A stretch of 64,000 nt of DNA from Enterovibrio paralichthyis (GCF_019209835.1 NZ_JAHUTS010000020.1:1-64000), one strand, 5' to 3'. Positions 1-8,723 are shown, counted from the first letter of the stretch. Made by a program: numbers and translations. Notes: generated by a model from the letters alone, not told the origin.

Positions 1-31
1 CGCGAGGGTAAGGGCTGTGGTCAATTGCAAA

Positions 32-68
32 ATAAAAGGCTCTAAGTATGGGGACTTAGAGCCTTTAT
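32..68. terminator. Bidirectional intrinsic terminator before iolD
   Basis: A 13-bp perfect stem (AAAGGCTCTAAGT paired with ACTTAGAGCCTTT) closes a 6-nt loop. The T-rich flank lies on the left side, so the minus-strand copy has the better U-tract; on the plus strand it can still end a gene lying upstream of the window. It separates iolD from whatever precedes it, so iolD probably starts its own transcript. Confidence 0.75.
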
Positions 69-91
69 AAGCCATCTGTTGGATCGTTCAA

Positions 92-118
92 CCGATCATT
101 TATCTCTTAACTGATCGG
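92..118. promoter_or_regulatory. Candidate operator upstream of iolD
   Basis: CCGATCA and TGATCGG form a perfect 7-bp inverted repeat with a 13-bp spacer, and a further GATCG occurs at 82-86. It lies in the leader between the terminator and iolD. A site for the nearby RpiR-family regulator is a reasonable guess but rests on symmetry and position only. Confidence 0.3.
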
Positions 119-211
119 CATTAGGGCATGTCCCCCCTTGATAACCACCCAATCCCACTTAGTAGGCGTCGCTGACCTCACTATCCAGAGTCTGATATCA
201 CGGGGAATACC

Positions 212-2083
212 ATGAAAACTGTTCGCTTAACCGTTGCAGAAGCACTGGCCAAATATCTGGCCGCTCAAATGATCGAAATAGAAGGAAAAAAAGAGCAATT
301 ATTTGGTGCGGCCTTTGCGATTTTTGGTCATGGCAACGTCACTTGCTTTGGGCAGCAACTGAAAAACATTGAAGACAAAATTCCAACCTGGCGTGGACAG
401 AATGAGCAGTCCATGGCAACCGCTGCCATCGCATACGCAAAAGCGAACCAGCGCCGCCGCATTGCTATCGCCACGTCTTCCATCGGCCCTGGCGCAACCA
501 ACATGGTGACGGCAGCAGGTATTGCACACACCAACCGCCTGCCAGTACTGCTGATCTCCGGTGATGCTTATGTCAGCCGTCTGCCTGACCCAGTGCTGCA
601 GCAGCCTGAGAACTTCTACGACCCATCGATTACCTGTAACGATGCGTTCAAACCGCTGACCCGTTACTGGGATCGCATCGTGTCACCGACGCAGCTTATG
701 CACACCTTGCCACAAGCGATCGACACCATGCTGGATCCTGAAACCTGCGGCCCTGCGTTTATTGGCCTGCCACAGGATATCCAGGGTGTGGCTTATGATT
801 TCCCTGAAATCTTCTTCGAAGAAAAAATTCACCGTGTACGCCGTCCAGAGCCTGAAATGGCCGATCTGGAAGATGCCAAAGCTGTACTGCTTGGCGCGAA
901 GAAACCGCTGATCATTTCTGGTGGTGGTGTGCATTACTCGCTGGCGACCGACGAACTGGCTGCCTTTGCGAAAAAACACAATATCCCTGTGGTTGAAACC
1001 ATCGCAGGCCGCGCCACCATGCTGCAGGACAACCCACTGAACGCGGGCCCAATCGGTGTGACCGGCTCGGATTCTGCCAACTACATGGCAGCCCATGCGG
1101 ATGTGGTGCTGGCTATCGGTACCCGCTTGCAGGATTTCACCACTGGCTCTTGGTCTGTGTTCAAGAACACAGACATGAAACTGGTGACCATCAACACCGC
1201 CCGTTTTGATGCCATAAAACACCGCGCAGTGCCAGTGAAAGCCGATGCGCAGCGCGCGCTGCTGGGGCTGTCAGCGCTGCTGGGCGACTGGCGTGGCGAC
1301 GATGAGTGGGCGCAAACAGCAAAAGTACAGGCCGACGAGTGGAAAGCGCTGGTTCACCGCCGCACCCATCCACAACCGGGCGACCTGCTGCCGGGCACCT
1401 CTTCCTACGCGGAAGTGATTGGCAAGCTGAACAAATCCATGGCACCGGGCGACACCGTTTTGACTGCCGCGGGTGGTCTGCCAGCTGAGCTCGCGATGAA
1501 CTGGCAAAACTACCAGATCGGCAAGTTCGACATCGAATTCGGTTTCTCCTGCATGGGTTATGAAATCGCCGGTGGCTGGGGCGCGAAAATCGCCAACCCG
1601 GACAACGACGTGGTGGTGCTGGTGGGCGACGGTTCCTACCTGATCCAGAACTCTGACGTCTACTCATCCGTGCTGAGCGGCAACAAGATGATTGTGGTGG
1701 TGTGTGATAACGGCGGTTTCGCGGTCATCAACAAACTGCAAAACAACACAGGTAACGAGTCGTTCAACAACCTGCTCGAAGACTGCCGCCGCCCAGACGG
1801 TGAAGTCGCCCGCGTCGACTTCGCCAAACATGCCGAAGCGCAAGGCGCGATCAGCGAGAAGCTGAGCTCGATTGACGAATTTGACGCTGCATTCCAGCGC
1901 GCAAAAGAAGCCGACCGTACCTACGTCATCGTGGTGGACATTGACCCTGTCTCTCCGGCGGCCTGGTCGAAATGTGATTGCTGGTGGGAAGTGGGTCTGC
2001 CACAAGTCACCCGCAATGAGCACACTGCCCAGAAAGCGGCAGAGTGGGAAGAAGGCCGTGCGACCCAGCGTCGTGGCGTGTAA
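212..2083 (+). CDS. iolD: 3D-(3,5/4)-trihydroxycyclohexane-1,2-dione acylhydrolase
   Basis: Thiamine-diphosphate enzyme of inositol catabolism that opens the ring of trihydroxycyclohexane-1,2-dione to 5-deoxyglucuronate. The 623-aa protein has the three domains of the acetolactate-synthase family: an N-terminal PYR domain with the ThDP-activating Glu near residue 65 (RGQNEQ), a central domain, and a C-terminal PP domain with the GDGS motif near 472 followed by the Asn-containing ThDP/Mg signature. Length fits the IolD family (about 620-645). The ATG has GGGGAA nine bases upstream. It is the first gene of a same-strand run with the Gfo/Idh gene, iolC, iolB and the aldolase, which makes the assignment secure. 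Confidence 0.95.
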   Translation: MKTVRLTVAEALAKYLAAQMIEIEGKKEQLFGAAFAIFGHGNVTCFGQQLKNIEDKIPTWRGQNEQSMATAAIAYAKANQRRRIAIATSSIGPGATNMVTAAGIAHTNRLPVLLISGDAYVSRLPDPVLQQPENFYDPSITCNDAFKPLTRYWDRIVSPTQLMHTLPQAIDTMLDPETCGPAFIGLPQDIQGVAYDFPEIFFEEKIHRVRRPEPEMADLEDAKAVLLGAKKPLIISGGGVHYSLATDELAAFAKKHNIPVVETIAGRATMLQDNPLNAGPIGVTGSDSANYMAAHADVVLAIGTRLQDFTTGSWSVFKNTDMKLVTINTARFDAIKHRAVPVKADAQRALLGLSALLGDWRGDDEWAQTAKVQADEWKALVHRRTHPQPGDLLPGTSSYAEVIGKLNKSMAPGDTVLTAAGGLPAELAMNWQNYQIGKFDIEFGFSCMGYEIAGGWGAKIANPDNDVVVLVGDGSYLIQNSDVYSSVLSGNKMIVVVCDNGGFAVINKLQNNTGNESFNNLLEDCRRPDGEVARVDFAKHAEAQGAISEKLSSIDEFDAAFQRAKEADRTYVIVVDIDPVSPAAWSKCDCWWEVGLPQVTRNEHTAQKAAEWEEGRATQRRGV

Positions 2084-2155
2084 CCAACAGCATTCAAATC
2101 CAATTTAAAACACTTTGTGATGGGTTTTCGCTGAAAGCCCTTTAAGGAGCCTTAC

Positions 2156-3331
2156 ATGTTTAATGAAGAACGTCGTTTTGAACAACCTCTGCGCTGGGCA
2201 ATGGTCGGTGGCGGTCGTGGCAGCCAGATTGGTTACTCTCACCGCAATGCGGCACTGCGTGACGGCTTGTTCCAACTGGTCGCTGGCGCGTTTGACCTGA
2301 ATGCAGACCGCTGTCGTGAGTTCGGCATCAACCTGGGTCTGGATGCAGACCGCTGCTACGCCAACTACAAAGAGATGTTCGAGAAAGAAGCGCAGCGTCC
2401 GGACGGCATCCAGGCTGTGTCTATCGCCACACCAAACTCCACCCACTACGAAATCTGTAAAGCGGCGCTGGAAGCCAACCTGCACGTGGTGTGTGAAAAG
2501 CCAATTACCTTCACCACCGAAGAAGCGGAAGAGCTGAAAAGATTGTCTGCGGAGCGTAACCGCGTGATCGGCGTGATGTACGGCTACTCCGGTTTCCCAA
2601 TGGTGCAGCAGGCACGTGAGATGGTGAAACGTGGTGATTTGGGTGAAATCCGCGTGGTGAACATGCAGTTCGCACACGGCTTCCACAACGAAGAATACGA
2701 GAAAAACGACCCAGGTCTGAAATGGCGTGTGAGCCCTGAAGTCTCAGGTCCAACTTACGTGCTGGGCGATATCGGTACCCACGCTTTCTATCTGTGTGAA
2801 GTGATGACAGGTCTGGAAGTGTCCCGTCTGTCCTGCATGCGTCAAAGCTTTATCCCTTCACGCGCACCGCTGGAAGATAACGCCCACGTCATGATGCAGT
2901 TTGAAGGTGGCGCAGTCGGCACCCTGTGGGCATCGGCGGTGAACGCTGGCTCTATGCACCAGCAGAAAATCCGCATTGTGGGTTCTAAAGCCTCTATCGA
3001 ATGGTGGGATGAGTTCCCGAACCAGCTTCGCTACGAAGTGCAGGGCGAGCCACCACGCATTCTGGATCGCGGCATGGGTTACCTGTACCAGGATGCACCG
3101 GGCGTGGCAGCAAACCGCGTCGGCGGCGGCCATGCAGAAGGTTACTTCGAGTCATGGGCAAACCTGTACCACCGTTTTGCACTGGCATTTGATGCGGCTA
3201 ACCGCGATGACCAGCAGGCGCTGGCGGAAATCTGGTTCCCGGGTATCGATGCGGGTATCGAAGGCGTCCGTCTGTGTGAGAAGTGTGTAGAGTCCGCTGA
3301 CCAAAACGCGGCTTGGGTTGAATACAAGTAA
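2156..3331 (+). CDS. Gfo/Idh/MocA-family oxidoreductase of the inositol cluster
   Basis: NAD(P)-dependent sugar or inositol dehydrogenase type. A Rossmann motif (VGGGRGS, residues 17-23) opens the protein, the family EKP motif has its catalytic Lys at 115, and GDIGTHAF supplies the conserved Asp205/His209 pair. At 391 aa it is clearly longer than canonical IolG (about 335 aa), so I do not call it iolG. Related long-form enzymes occur in inositol loci and are thought to interconvert inositol isomers or conjugates; scyllo-inositol or another stereoisomer is a possible substrate, not shown here. AAGGAG lies ahead of the ATG; the gene sits 72 bp after iolD and 12 bp before iolC, so it is part of the operon. 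Confidence 0.8.
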   Translation: MFNEERRFEQPLRWAMVGGGRGSQIGYSHRNAALRDGLFQLVAGAFDLNADRCREFGINLGLDADRCYANYKEMFEKEAQRPDGIQAVSIATPNSTHYEICKAALEANLHVVCEKPITFTTEEAEELKRLSAERNRVIGVMYGYSGFPMVQQAREMVKRGDLGEIRVVNMQFAHGFHNEEYEKNDPGLKWRVSPEVSGPTYVLGDIGTHAFYLCEVMTGLEVSRLSCMRQSFIPSRAPLEDNAHVMMQFEGGAVGTLWASAVNAGSMHQQKIRIVGSKASIEWWDEFPNQLRYEVQGEPPRILDRGMGYLYQDAPGVAANRVGGGHAEGYFESWANLYHRFALAFDAANRDDQQALAEIWFPGIDAGIEGVRLCEKCVESADQNAAWVEYK

Positions 3332-3343
3332 AAGGGCAAGACG

Positions 3344-4330
3344 ATGACAAACATTGCGCTACAACAAAATAGACCATTGGATGCCATCGTTTTAGGACGC
3401 GCGGGCGTAGATCTCTACGCCCGTGAATCCCAAACCGACATGGCAGACATCACTGGCTTCAACAAATTTGTCGGTGGTTCGGCGGCGAACATTGCCGTGG
3501 CGATCAACAAGCTTGGCGGCAAAGTCGGCTTTATCGGCTGTGTGGCGGAAGATGCCTTCGGCGATTACGTCAAACGCTACATGTCAGGCTTGGGCATTAA
3601 CCTGGATGGCATGAAAACCGATGCCTCCGGCTCCCGCACTTCCGTGGCTTTCACGGAAATGAAGCCGAAAGATTGCACCGTGCTGATTTACCGCAACAAC
3701 GCTTCTGACCTGACGATCACGCCAGAATCGATCAGCCCGAAATACATTGCCAGCGCCAAAGTGCTGGTGGTGACAGGGACGGCGCTTTCCGCCAGTCCAA
3801 GCCGTGAAGCCACGCTTCTGGCTATGCAACATGCACGTCGCAGCAACACCCGCGTGGTGCTGGATGTGGATTACCGCCCTTATTCATGGCGCACCGATGT
3901 CGATGCGTCAATCTACTACGGCATCGCTGCCAGCCTGGCAGACATCGTGATCGGTAACCGCGAAGAGTTCGACATGATGGAAACCGTGATTGCCCCTGGC
4001 AATACCAACGATGATGAAACCGCAGCCCGTTTCCTTGGTGGAAACACTCAGGTGGTGGTTATCAAAGCCGGTGAGCTGGGTTCTAAAGTCTACTGCCAGG
4101 ACGGCCACAAGTTCGAGCAAGGCATCTTCCGCGTAGAAGCCAACAAGCCATTCGGCTCGGGCGACTCGTTTGCGGGCGGCCTGATTTGGACGCTCACCCA
4201 CGGTGGTTCACTGGAAGAAGGCGTGCGTAACGGCACAGCGGCAGCGGCGATTAACGTCAGTGGTCACAGCTGCACCGAGGCCATGCCAACTAAAGAACAA
4301 TTGTTCGATTTTATAGAAGTTCGTAGCTAG
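3344..4330 (+). CDS. iolC: 5-dehydro-2-deoxygluconokinase
   Basis: PfkB/ribokinase-family kinase that phosphorylates 2-deoxy-5-keto-gluconate in the inositol pathway. The 328-aa protein has the N-terminal PfkB signature (FNKFVGGSAANIAVA, about residues 38-52) and the C-terminal ATP/anion-hole signature GSGDSFAGG with the catalytic base at Asp274. The product feeds the aldolase encoded two genes downstream. The gene follows the Gfo/Idh gene after 12 bp, with AAGGGCAAG as a modest ribosome binding site. Confidence 0.92.
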   Translation: MTNIALQQNRPLDAIVLGRAGVDLYARESQTDMADITGFNKFVGGSAANIAVAINKLGGKVGFIGCVAEDAFGDYVKRYMSGLGINLDGMKTDASGSRTSVAFTEMKPKDCTVLIYRNNASDLTITPESISPKYIASAKVLVVTGTALSASPSREATLLAMQHARRSNTRVVLDVDYRPYSWRTDVDASIYYGIAASLADIVIGNREEFDMMETVIAPGNTNDDETAARFLGGNTQVVVIKAGELGSKVYCQDGHKFEQGIFRVEANKPFGSGDSFAGGLIWTLTHGGSLEEGVRNGTAAAAINVSGHSCTEAMPTKEQLFDFIEVRS

Positions 4331-4340
4331 CGCGCCCCCG

Positions 4341-4354
4341 TCGGAATACCGACA
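4341..4354 (+). other. Small stem-loop after iolC
   Basis: GTCGG and CCGAC form a 5-bp stem around a 4-nt loop just after the iolC stop. No T-run follows, so it is not an intrinsic terminator; it may protect the 3' end of an iolD-iolC message. Confidence 0.3.
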
Positions 4355-4466
4355 GCGGCGGACTTGGCTTCCCGGGCCAGTACGCACTTGAAAGGACATT
4401 CATTGCAACGCGTACACACCATCGTGGCCCGGTATTTTATTCAGCGTAAAGAAATGGAAAGCAATC

Positions 4467-4488
4467 TGCCCGGATGAGAGGCCGGGCA
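4467..4488 (+). other. Intercistronic stem-loop ahead of iolB
   Basis: TGCCCGG and CCGGGCA make a 7-bp GC-rich stem with an 8-nt loop ending 14 bases before the iolB ATG and two bases before its GAGGAG ribosome binding site. It has no U-tract. The position could affect iolB translation or mark an mRNA processing end in the 172-bp iolC-iolB gap, which holds no gene I can support. Confidence 0.4.
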
Positions 4489-4502
4489 TTGAGGAGTAAA
4501 AC

Positions 4503-5372
4503 ATGGGTAAACATATTCCCCCGTATGACAACAAGAACGAAGCGATTATTGGCGTAAACGATGAAGTGACCCCACTGTGTTACTTCAACCAGGTTCATCT
4601 CAAGCAAGGCGAAACGTTCGGGCACGAAGTGGAAGGCTACGAAACCGTGATCGTTCTTGCCGGGGGAACATGTGCCATCACAGTCACGAAGGACGGTGTG
4701 AGCGAGACGTTCGACAACATCGGCCAGCGTAAATCGGTGTGGGAAGGTAACCCAGAAGCGGTATATGTACCGGTCGGCCATGCGGCCACCATCACCTGCG
4801 TCAGCGACAATGCCGACATCATGATCGCCGGCGGCAAGTTCGACGTGTCGCTAACCCCATTCTGTGTGCGTCAAGATAACGTGGATATCGTCCAGTACGG
4901 CTCTGACGACACCAAAACCCACCGCAAGATCAAGCATGTTCTCGGCCAATCGAATGCTGACCAGCGCGGCCGCCTGCTGGTGAGTGAACTCTTTACTGTG
5001 GGCGCGGGCGGTTGGTCTGGTTTCCCGCCCCACAAGCACGATGAAGACAGGGTAAAAGAAGACGGCAGCAGAGAAACCCTTTACGAGGAAGTTTACCAGT
5101 TCCGCTTTAACCCAGATTTCGGCTTCGGTGCCCAGTTCCTGTATGAGCATGAAGATGACTTTGGCCCTGTGTACCACGTGCGTACGGGATCGGTTATCGC
5201 TATCGACAAAGGCTATCACCCCAGCGTGGCAGCGCCGGGATACGAGATGTACTACTTCACCATTATCGTGGGTAAAACATCCAAATCACTGGTTCAGCAC
5301 TTTGACCCGCACCACGAGTATCAGGTCGAGACCATCCCCGGTATCAAAGACATGATTGCCAAGTTCAAATAG
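4503..5372 (+). CDS. iolB: 5-deoxy-glucuronate isomerase
   Basis: Bicupin isomerase converting 5-deoxy-glucuronate to 2-deoxy-5-keto-gluconate, the substrate of IolC. The 289-aa protein has the family metal-site motif FPPHKHD (His177, His179) with the downstream EEVYQF segment supplying an acidic metal ligand. Length is close to known IolB proteins (about 270-290). GAGGAG lies 6 bases before the start. It is followed after 11 bp by the aldolase gene. Confidence 0.93.
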   Translation: MGKHIPPYDNKNEAIIGVNDEVTPLCYFNQVHLKQGETFGHEVEGYETVIVLAGGTCAITVTKDGVSETFDNIGQRKSVWEGNPEAVYVPVGHAATITCVSDNADIMIAGGKFDVSLTPFCVRQDNVDIVQYGSDDTKTHRKIKHVLGQSNADQRGRLLVSELFTVGAGGWSGFPPHKHDEDRVKEDGSRETLYEEVYQFRFNPDFGFGAQFLYEHEDDFGPVYHVRTGSVIAIDKGYHPSVAAPGYEMYYFTIIVGKTSKSLVQHFDPHHEYQVETIPGIKDMIAKFK

Positions 5373-5383
5373 GAGAAGGGAAG

Positions 5384-6211
5384 ATGCTAGTAAACCTCAA
5401 TGCGTTATTGCCCGACGCGGCAGCGTCCAGCTACTCTGTGCCTTGCTTCAATGTCTTTGGTTATGAAGATGCGCTGGCGGTGGTGACCGCAGCGGAAGAA
5501 ACCAACCGCCCGGTTATCCTGGCCTGCAATAAGGATGTGGTGGACTTCTACGGTGTGGAAACCGCGGCCGCCATGTTCCTGAACCTGGCGCAGAATGCGA
5601 GCGTGCCTGTGGTACTGCACCTTGACCACACCTACGAAGAAGAGATTGTCTTCCGTGCCTTGAAAGCCGGTTTCAGTTCAGTGATGTTCGACGGCTCCCA
5701 ATTGCCGTTGGAAGACAATATTGCCCGCACGCGCGCCGTGGTGAAAGTGGCCCATGCGCTGGGCGCGTCAGTGGAAGGGGAAATTGGTTCTGTGCCTTAT
5801 GAGGAAGGGCGAGATCACATCAAATCTATCTACACCGAACCGGAAGAAGCGGCGCGTTTTGCTGAAGAGAGTGGAGTGGATTGTGTGGCGGTTTCCGTCG
5901 GCAATGTGCATCGCCTGACCGCACCAACCAGCACCATTGACTTTGCGCGTCTGGATCGCATTGCCGGTCTGGTAGAGGTTCCTCTGGTGATCCACGGTAC
6001 CAGCGGCATCCGCGATGAAGACATGATGGAATTGAAGCGCACCCGCGTCTCCAAGTTCAATATTGGTACCTGTCTGCGTCAGGCGCTGGGCAACTCCCTG
6101 CGCGAAAACATGCAGTCAGAGCCAAACAAGTTCGACCGCATCTATTTCATGCAAAAAGCCATCGAGGCCGTGAAGCAGGAAGCGATCCGCAACATCAAAT
6201 TATTGTCGTAA
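5384..6211 (+). CDS. iolJ: Class II aldolase, probable 6-phospho-5-dehydro-2-deoxy-D-gluconate aldolase
   Basis: Zn-dependent class II (FbaA/GatY/IolJ) aldolase, 275 aa. The N-terminal signature with catalytic Asp81 and zinc ligand His82 (HLDHT) and the C-terminal zinc/phosphate region (IHGTSG, then FNIGT) are present. In this context it should split the phosphorylated keto-deoxygluconate into dihydroxyacetone phosphate and malonate semialdehyde. Fructose-bisphosphate or tagatose-bisphosphate aldolase activity cannot be excluded by sequence alone; the operon position is the argument for the inositol role. GGAGAAGGGAAG precedes the ATG. Confidence 0.85.
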   Translation: MLVNLNALLPDAAASSYSVPCFNVFGYEDALAVVTAAEETNRPVILACNKDVVDFYGVETAAAMFLNLAQNASVPVVLHLDHTYEEEIVFRALKAGFSSVMFDGSQLPLEDNIARTRAVVKVAHALGASVEGEIGSVPYEEGRDHIKSIYTEPEEAARFAEESGVDCVAVSVGNVHRLTAPTSTIDFARLDRIAGLVEVPLVIHGTSGIRDEDMMELKRTRVSKFNIGTCLRQALGNSLRENMQSEPNKFDRIYFMQKAIEAVKQEAIRNIKLLS

Positions 6212-6240
6212 ACGCGCTGTAATACGCGAAAATGGCTGAA

Positions 6241-6296
6241 TGGCGACTGTTTGCTTGCTTTACAATGTGATAGTGAAGTATATCAGCCAGTCGCCA
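6241..6296. promoter_or_regulatory. Inverted repeat between aldolase gene and rpiR-type regulator
   Basis: TGGCGACTG at 6241-6249 and CAGTCGCCA at 6288-6296 are exact inverted copies around 38 bp of AT-rich DNA; outer GGCTG/CAGCC bases add to the symmetry. It covers the presumed promoter region of the regulator gene, so it could be an autoregulatory operator or a structured 3' end of the iol message. No U-run follows. Confidence 0.35.
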
Positions 6297-6329
6297 GTGA
6301 CTGAGCGCCCGTTGAAAGAGTGAATACCC

Positions 6330-7163
6330 ATGGATATCAATACGTCCCCTCCTGCCGATTTAGATACCTTGCGCGAAACGATTGTGAAGCGCTATGACAG
6401 CCTGAGCAGCCGTCTGCAACAAGTCGCGGATTTTGTCGGTGACCAGCCGATGACGGTTGCGGTTGAGAACATGGCGAATATCGCCAAACAAGCCGGGGTG
6501 CCACTTTCCACACTCAGCCGCTTTTCCAATGCGTTCGGTTTCGATGGTTTTTCGTCCATGCAGTCACTGTTTAAAGAGCAGTACCTGACAAGGCCGCGGG
6601 ACTACAAAGAGCGTATTCGTAAAGCCCGTGAAAACCACGATATCGCTCAGGATTCGCCGCAGGCGATTTTCCATGATTTCGGGATGGCCAATATCGAATC
6701 GATGGAGCGCATGCAGTGCTCGGTTTCGCCTTCCAAGCTCGAACGTGCCGTCGCCTTGATGAACGATGCCGATACCATTTATATCCAGGGCACCCGTCGC
6801 GCTTATCCGGTGGCGTTCTACCTTTGGTATGCGCTGATGAAGTCGGATAAAAACGTGGTCTTACTCGACGATCACGGTGGCATGCTGACGCCGCTGACAA
6901 AACGCATGAAGCCCAACGATCTGCTGTTTGCCATTACCTATGCACCATACGCGGCTGAAACCAGTGATATCGTTGAATATGCCTGTAAAAACAATATTCC
7001 CACCGTGTGCATTACCGACAACCAAATGGCACCGCACTGCGGATCAATGGAAGTGTGCTTTGAAGTACAGGAAGGTGAGCTGATGGGATTCCGTTCCCTG
7101 AGCAGCTCCATGTACCTCGCCCAATCCCTCGCAGTTGCGCTTATTTCCTATGAGATGAAATAG
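6330..7163 (+). CDS. RpiR-family transcriptional regulator (probable inositol regulator)
   Basis: 277-aa regulator with an N-terminal RpiR helix-turn-helix (about residues 10-85; the segment NIAKQAGVPLSTLSRFSNAF is the recognition region) and a C-terminal SIS phosphosugar-binding domain (about 130-265). RpiR-family proteins commonly sense a phosphosugar of the pathway they sit beside; in several gammaproteobacterial iol loci an RpiR-type IolR controls the cluster. It lies 118 bp after the aldolase gene on the same strand, and is followed by two terminators that end the locus. Confidence 0.85.
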   Translation: MDINTSPPADLDTLRETIVKRYDSLSSRLQQVADFVGDQPMTVAVENMANIAKQAGVPLSTLSRFSNAFGFDGFSSMQSLFKEQYLTRPRDYKERIRKARENHDIAQDSPQAIFHDFGMANIESMERMQCSVSPSKLERAVALMNDADTIYIQGTRRAYPVAFYLWYALMKSDKNVVLLDDHGGMLTPLTKRMKPNDLLFAITYAPYAAETSDIVEYACKNNIPTVCITDNQMAPHCGSMEVCFEVQEGELMGFRSLSSSMYLAQSLAVALISYEMK

Positions 7164-7203
7164 TTAAGCAGCCATTCACAAACAAACAGAATGCCAATAA
7201 AAA

Positions 7204-7225
7204 GCGCCTCAATCGAGGCGTTTTT
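7204..7225 (+). terminator. Intrinsic terminator after rpiR-type gene
   Basis: CGCCTC-AATC-GAGGCG followed by TTTTT, 42 bases after the regulator stop codon: a textbook rho-independent terminator. Confidence 0.9.
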
Positions 7226-7302
7226 GCTTATTTCGGGGGGAGTCATGCCCTCAGGAAGGGGTGTTGCGCTTAAGCGATAAGCTGACGCTAATCAGTAAAA
7301 TC

Positions 7303-7328
7303 AAAGGGTCGCATCAGCGGCCCTTTTT
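7303..7328 (+). terminator. Second, tandem intrinsic terminator
   Basis: GGGTCGC-ATCA-GCGGCCC (one G-U pair), flanked by AAA and TTTTT, about 80 bp after the first terminator. It backs up termination of the regulator transcript. Confidence 0.7.
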
Positions 7329-7360
7329 GCTGTCTTTTGGAAGCACTTGGAATTTTGGTT

Positions 7361-7434
7361 CCTTCCCATTTCCAAGGGGAAGGTTAGGATGTGGCAAAAC
7401 CCCCATCTAACTTCCCCCTTGAAAATGGGGAAGG
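7361..7434. repeat. Long imperfect inverted repeat (REP/MITE-like palindrome)
   Basis: Two arms of about 31 bp (7361-7391 and 7403-7434), rich in CCTTCCC and GGGGAAGG, are near-perfect inverted copies around an 11-bp centre. The folded form would be a long hairpin in either strand. The arms hold no open reading frame. It lies in the 383-bp gene-free stretch 7164-7546, whose other contents are the two terminators before it and the lpxL-type terminator after it. The look is that of a dispersed palindromic element; copy number elsewhere is unknown to me. Confidence 0.75.
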
Positions 7435-7495
7435 ACTTAGAGCCAAAGAGCCAAACCATCTAGAGACAAGAGACATCAGCGTTCTCTTGAAATAA

Positions 7496-7523
7496 AAAAT
7501 CCACGGTTTTTGCCGTGGATTTT
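7496..7523 (-). terminator. Intrinsic terminator of the LpxL-family gene
   Basis: AAAATCCACGG and CCGTGGATTTT form an 11-bp stem with a 6-nt loop; on the minus strand it is followed by a T-rich run. It lies 24 bases beyond the acyltransferase stop codon. Confidence 0.88.
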
Positions 7524-7546
7524 GGTCTTAGCCTTTCGGCTCAAAT

Positions 7547-8476
7547 TTATGCTTTAGAATATAAGCAGGGCGCGCCTTCCGGGCGTGTTTTGAAGCGACG
7601 GTGCAGCCACATATATTGCTCCGGTGCCGCCATGATCAATTTTTCAATCAGCTTGTTGGTGTAAACCGCAGCTGAATGCTCACACTCTTTCGGGTAGCCC
7701 TCTTGAGGCGGCAAGATTGTCAGCGTGTAGTGGCCTTTCTTATCCCGAACCATGGTATACGGGACAATCGCACAATCAGAGGCATTTACCAGCAAACTGG
7801 TTCCTGTGGTTGTGCAGGCTTGCTCTACCGCAAACAAAGGGGCAAAGGTAGAACGACGCAGGCCATAGTCATGGTCAGGCGCATACAAAACCCGTGCGCC
7901 GGACTTCAACGCCTTAATCATGCCTTTCACGTCTTTCCTGTCGATTAACGTTCTGTTGGAACGCGAGCGCCCTTTGTACTGAAAGTAATCAAAACACGGG
8001 TTGTTGTTGGGTCTGTAGACGCCACTTCCTGATTTTTTAATGCCGAAAGCGCGCGCGCTAAGCTCAATATGCAGCGAGTGAATCGCCAGCATCAGCGCGC
8101 CTTGACCGGTTTTTTCCAGCGCATCCAAATGCTCCATACCAACGACGGTAACGTGTTTGCACACACGGGCATCAGACCAGAACCAGGCCATTGCAGTTTC
8201 AAATAATGCGATGCCTGAGTTGTCGATATTCTCTTTAACAAAGGCGTCTTTCTCTTCTTCGCTCATGTCAGGGAAGCAAAGAGTGAGGTTGCGACGGATG
8301 GTGTGGACTCGTTTTTCCATTCGTCCAAGCACCAAACGGCCAAAGACCTTGCCTAACGCCATTTGACATCTCAACGGCAGTAAGCTGAGCAAATACATGA
8401 TGGCTATCAATAGCAATGTCATCCAGTATCTAGGAAGAAGGAAATGTAACCTGAAAGAAGGGGTATTGTTTGCCAT
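7547..8476 (-). CDS. LpxL/LpxP-family lipid A acyltransferase
   Basis: Inner-membrane acyltransferase that adds a secondary acyl chain to Kdo2-lipid IVA. The 309-aa protein has one N-terminal membrane segment (about residues 18-35), the catalytic HX4E motif (His133, Glu138), the conserved YRPNNNP and YAPDHDYG segments, and the C-terminal YMWLHRRFKTRPEG signature that is characteristic of LpxL/LpxP. Length matches E. coli LpxL (306). It stands alone with its own terminator. Vibrios carry several such paralogues, so I do not assign laurate, myristate or hydroxy-acyl specificity. Confidence 0.9.
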   Translation of the reverse strand: MANNTPSFRLHFLLPRYWMTLLLIAIMYLLSLLPLRCQMALGKVFGRLVLGRMEKRVHTIRRNLTLCFPDMSEEEKDAFVKENIDNSGIALFETAMAWFWSDARVCKHVTVVGMEHLDALEKTGQGALMLAIHSLHIELSARAFGIKKSGSGVYRPNNNPCFDYFQYKGRSRSNRTLIDRKDVKGMIKALKSGARVLYAPDHDYGLRRSTFAPLFAVEQACTTTGTSLLVNASDCAIVPYTMVRDKKGHYTLTILPPQEGYPKECEHSAAVYTNKLIEKLIMAAPEQYMWLHRRFKTRPEGAPCLYSKA

Positions 8477-8693
8477 GCAGTATGTAGTAAACCGAATAAA
8501 AAGGGTGCGGATTGTATTAGTAAAACATCGAGAGCAAAAGGATTAGTCGCACCTATGTTTGCAATGGGGGAAACAATGCGTGGCAGGCAGTATTTTCATG
8601 ATGTTGTGCTGACATTTCTGACATAGGGTTAACGTGTTGAACTCAACGGAGTGTGATGCGGATTGATGAGCTTGAGTTCGCGCACTTTAAATA

Positions 8694-8723
8694 AAAAATC
8701 CACGGGTTTCCCCGTGGATTTTT
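8694..8723 (-). terminator. Intrinsic terminator of the M66 protease gene
   Basis: AAAAATCCACGGG and CCCGTGGATTTTT pair over 13 bp with a 4-nt loop and a T-run on the minus strand, 15 bases past the stop codon. The stem core ATCCACGG is the same as in the terminator at 7496-7523. Confidence 0.9.
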
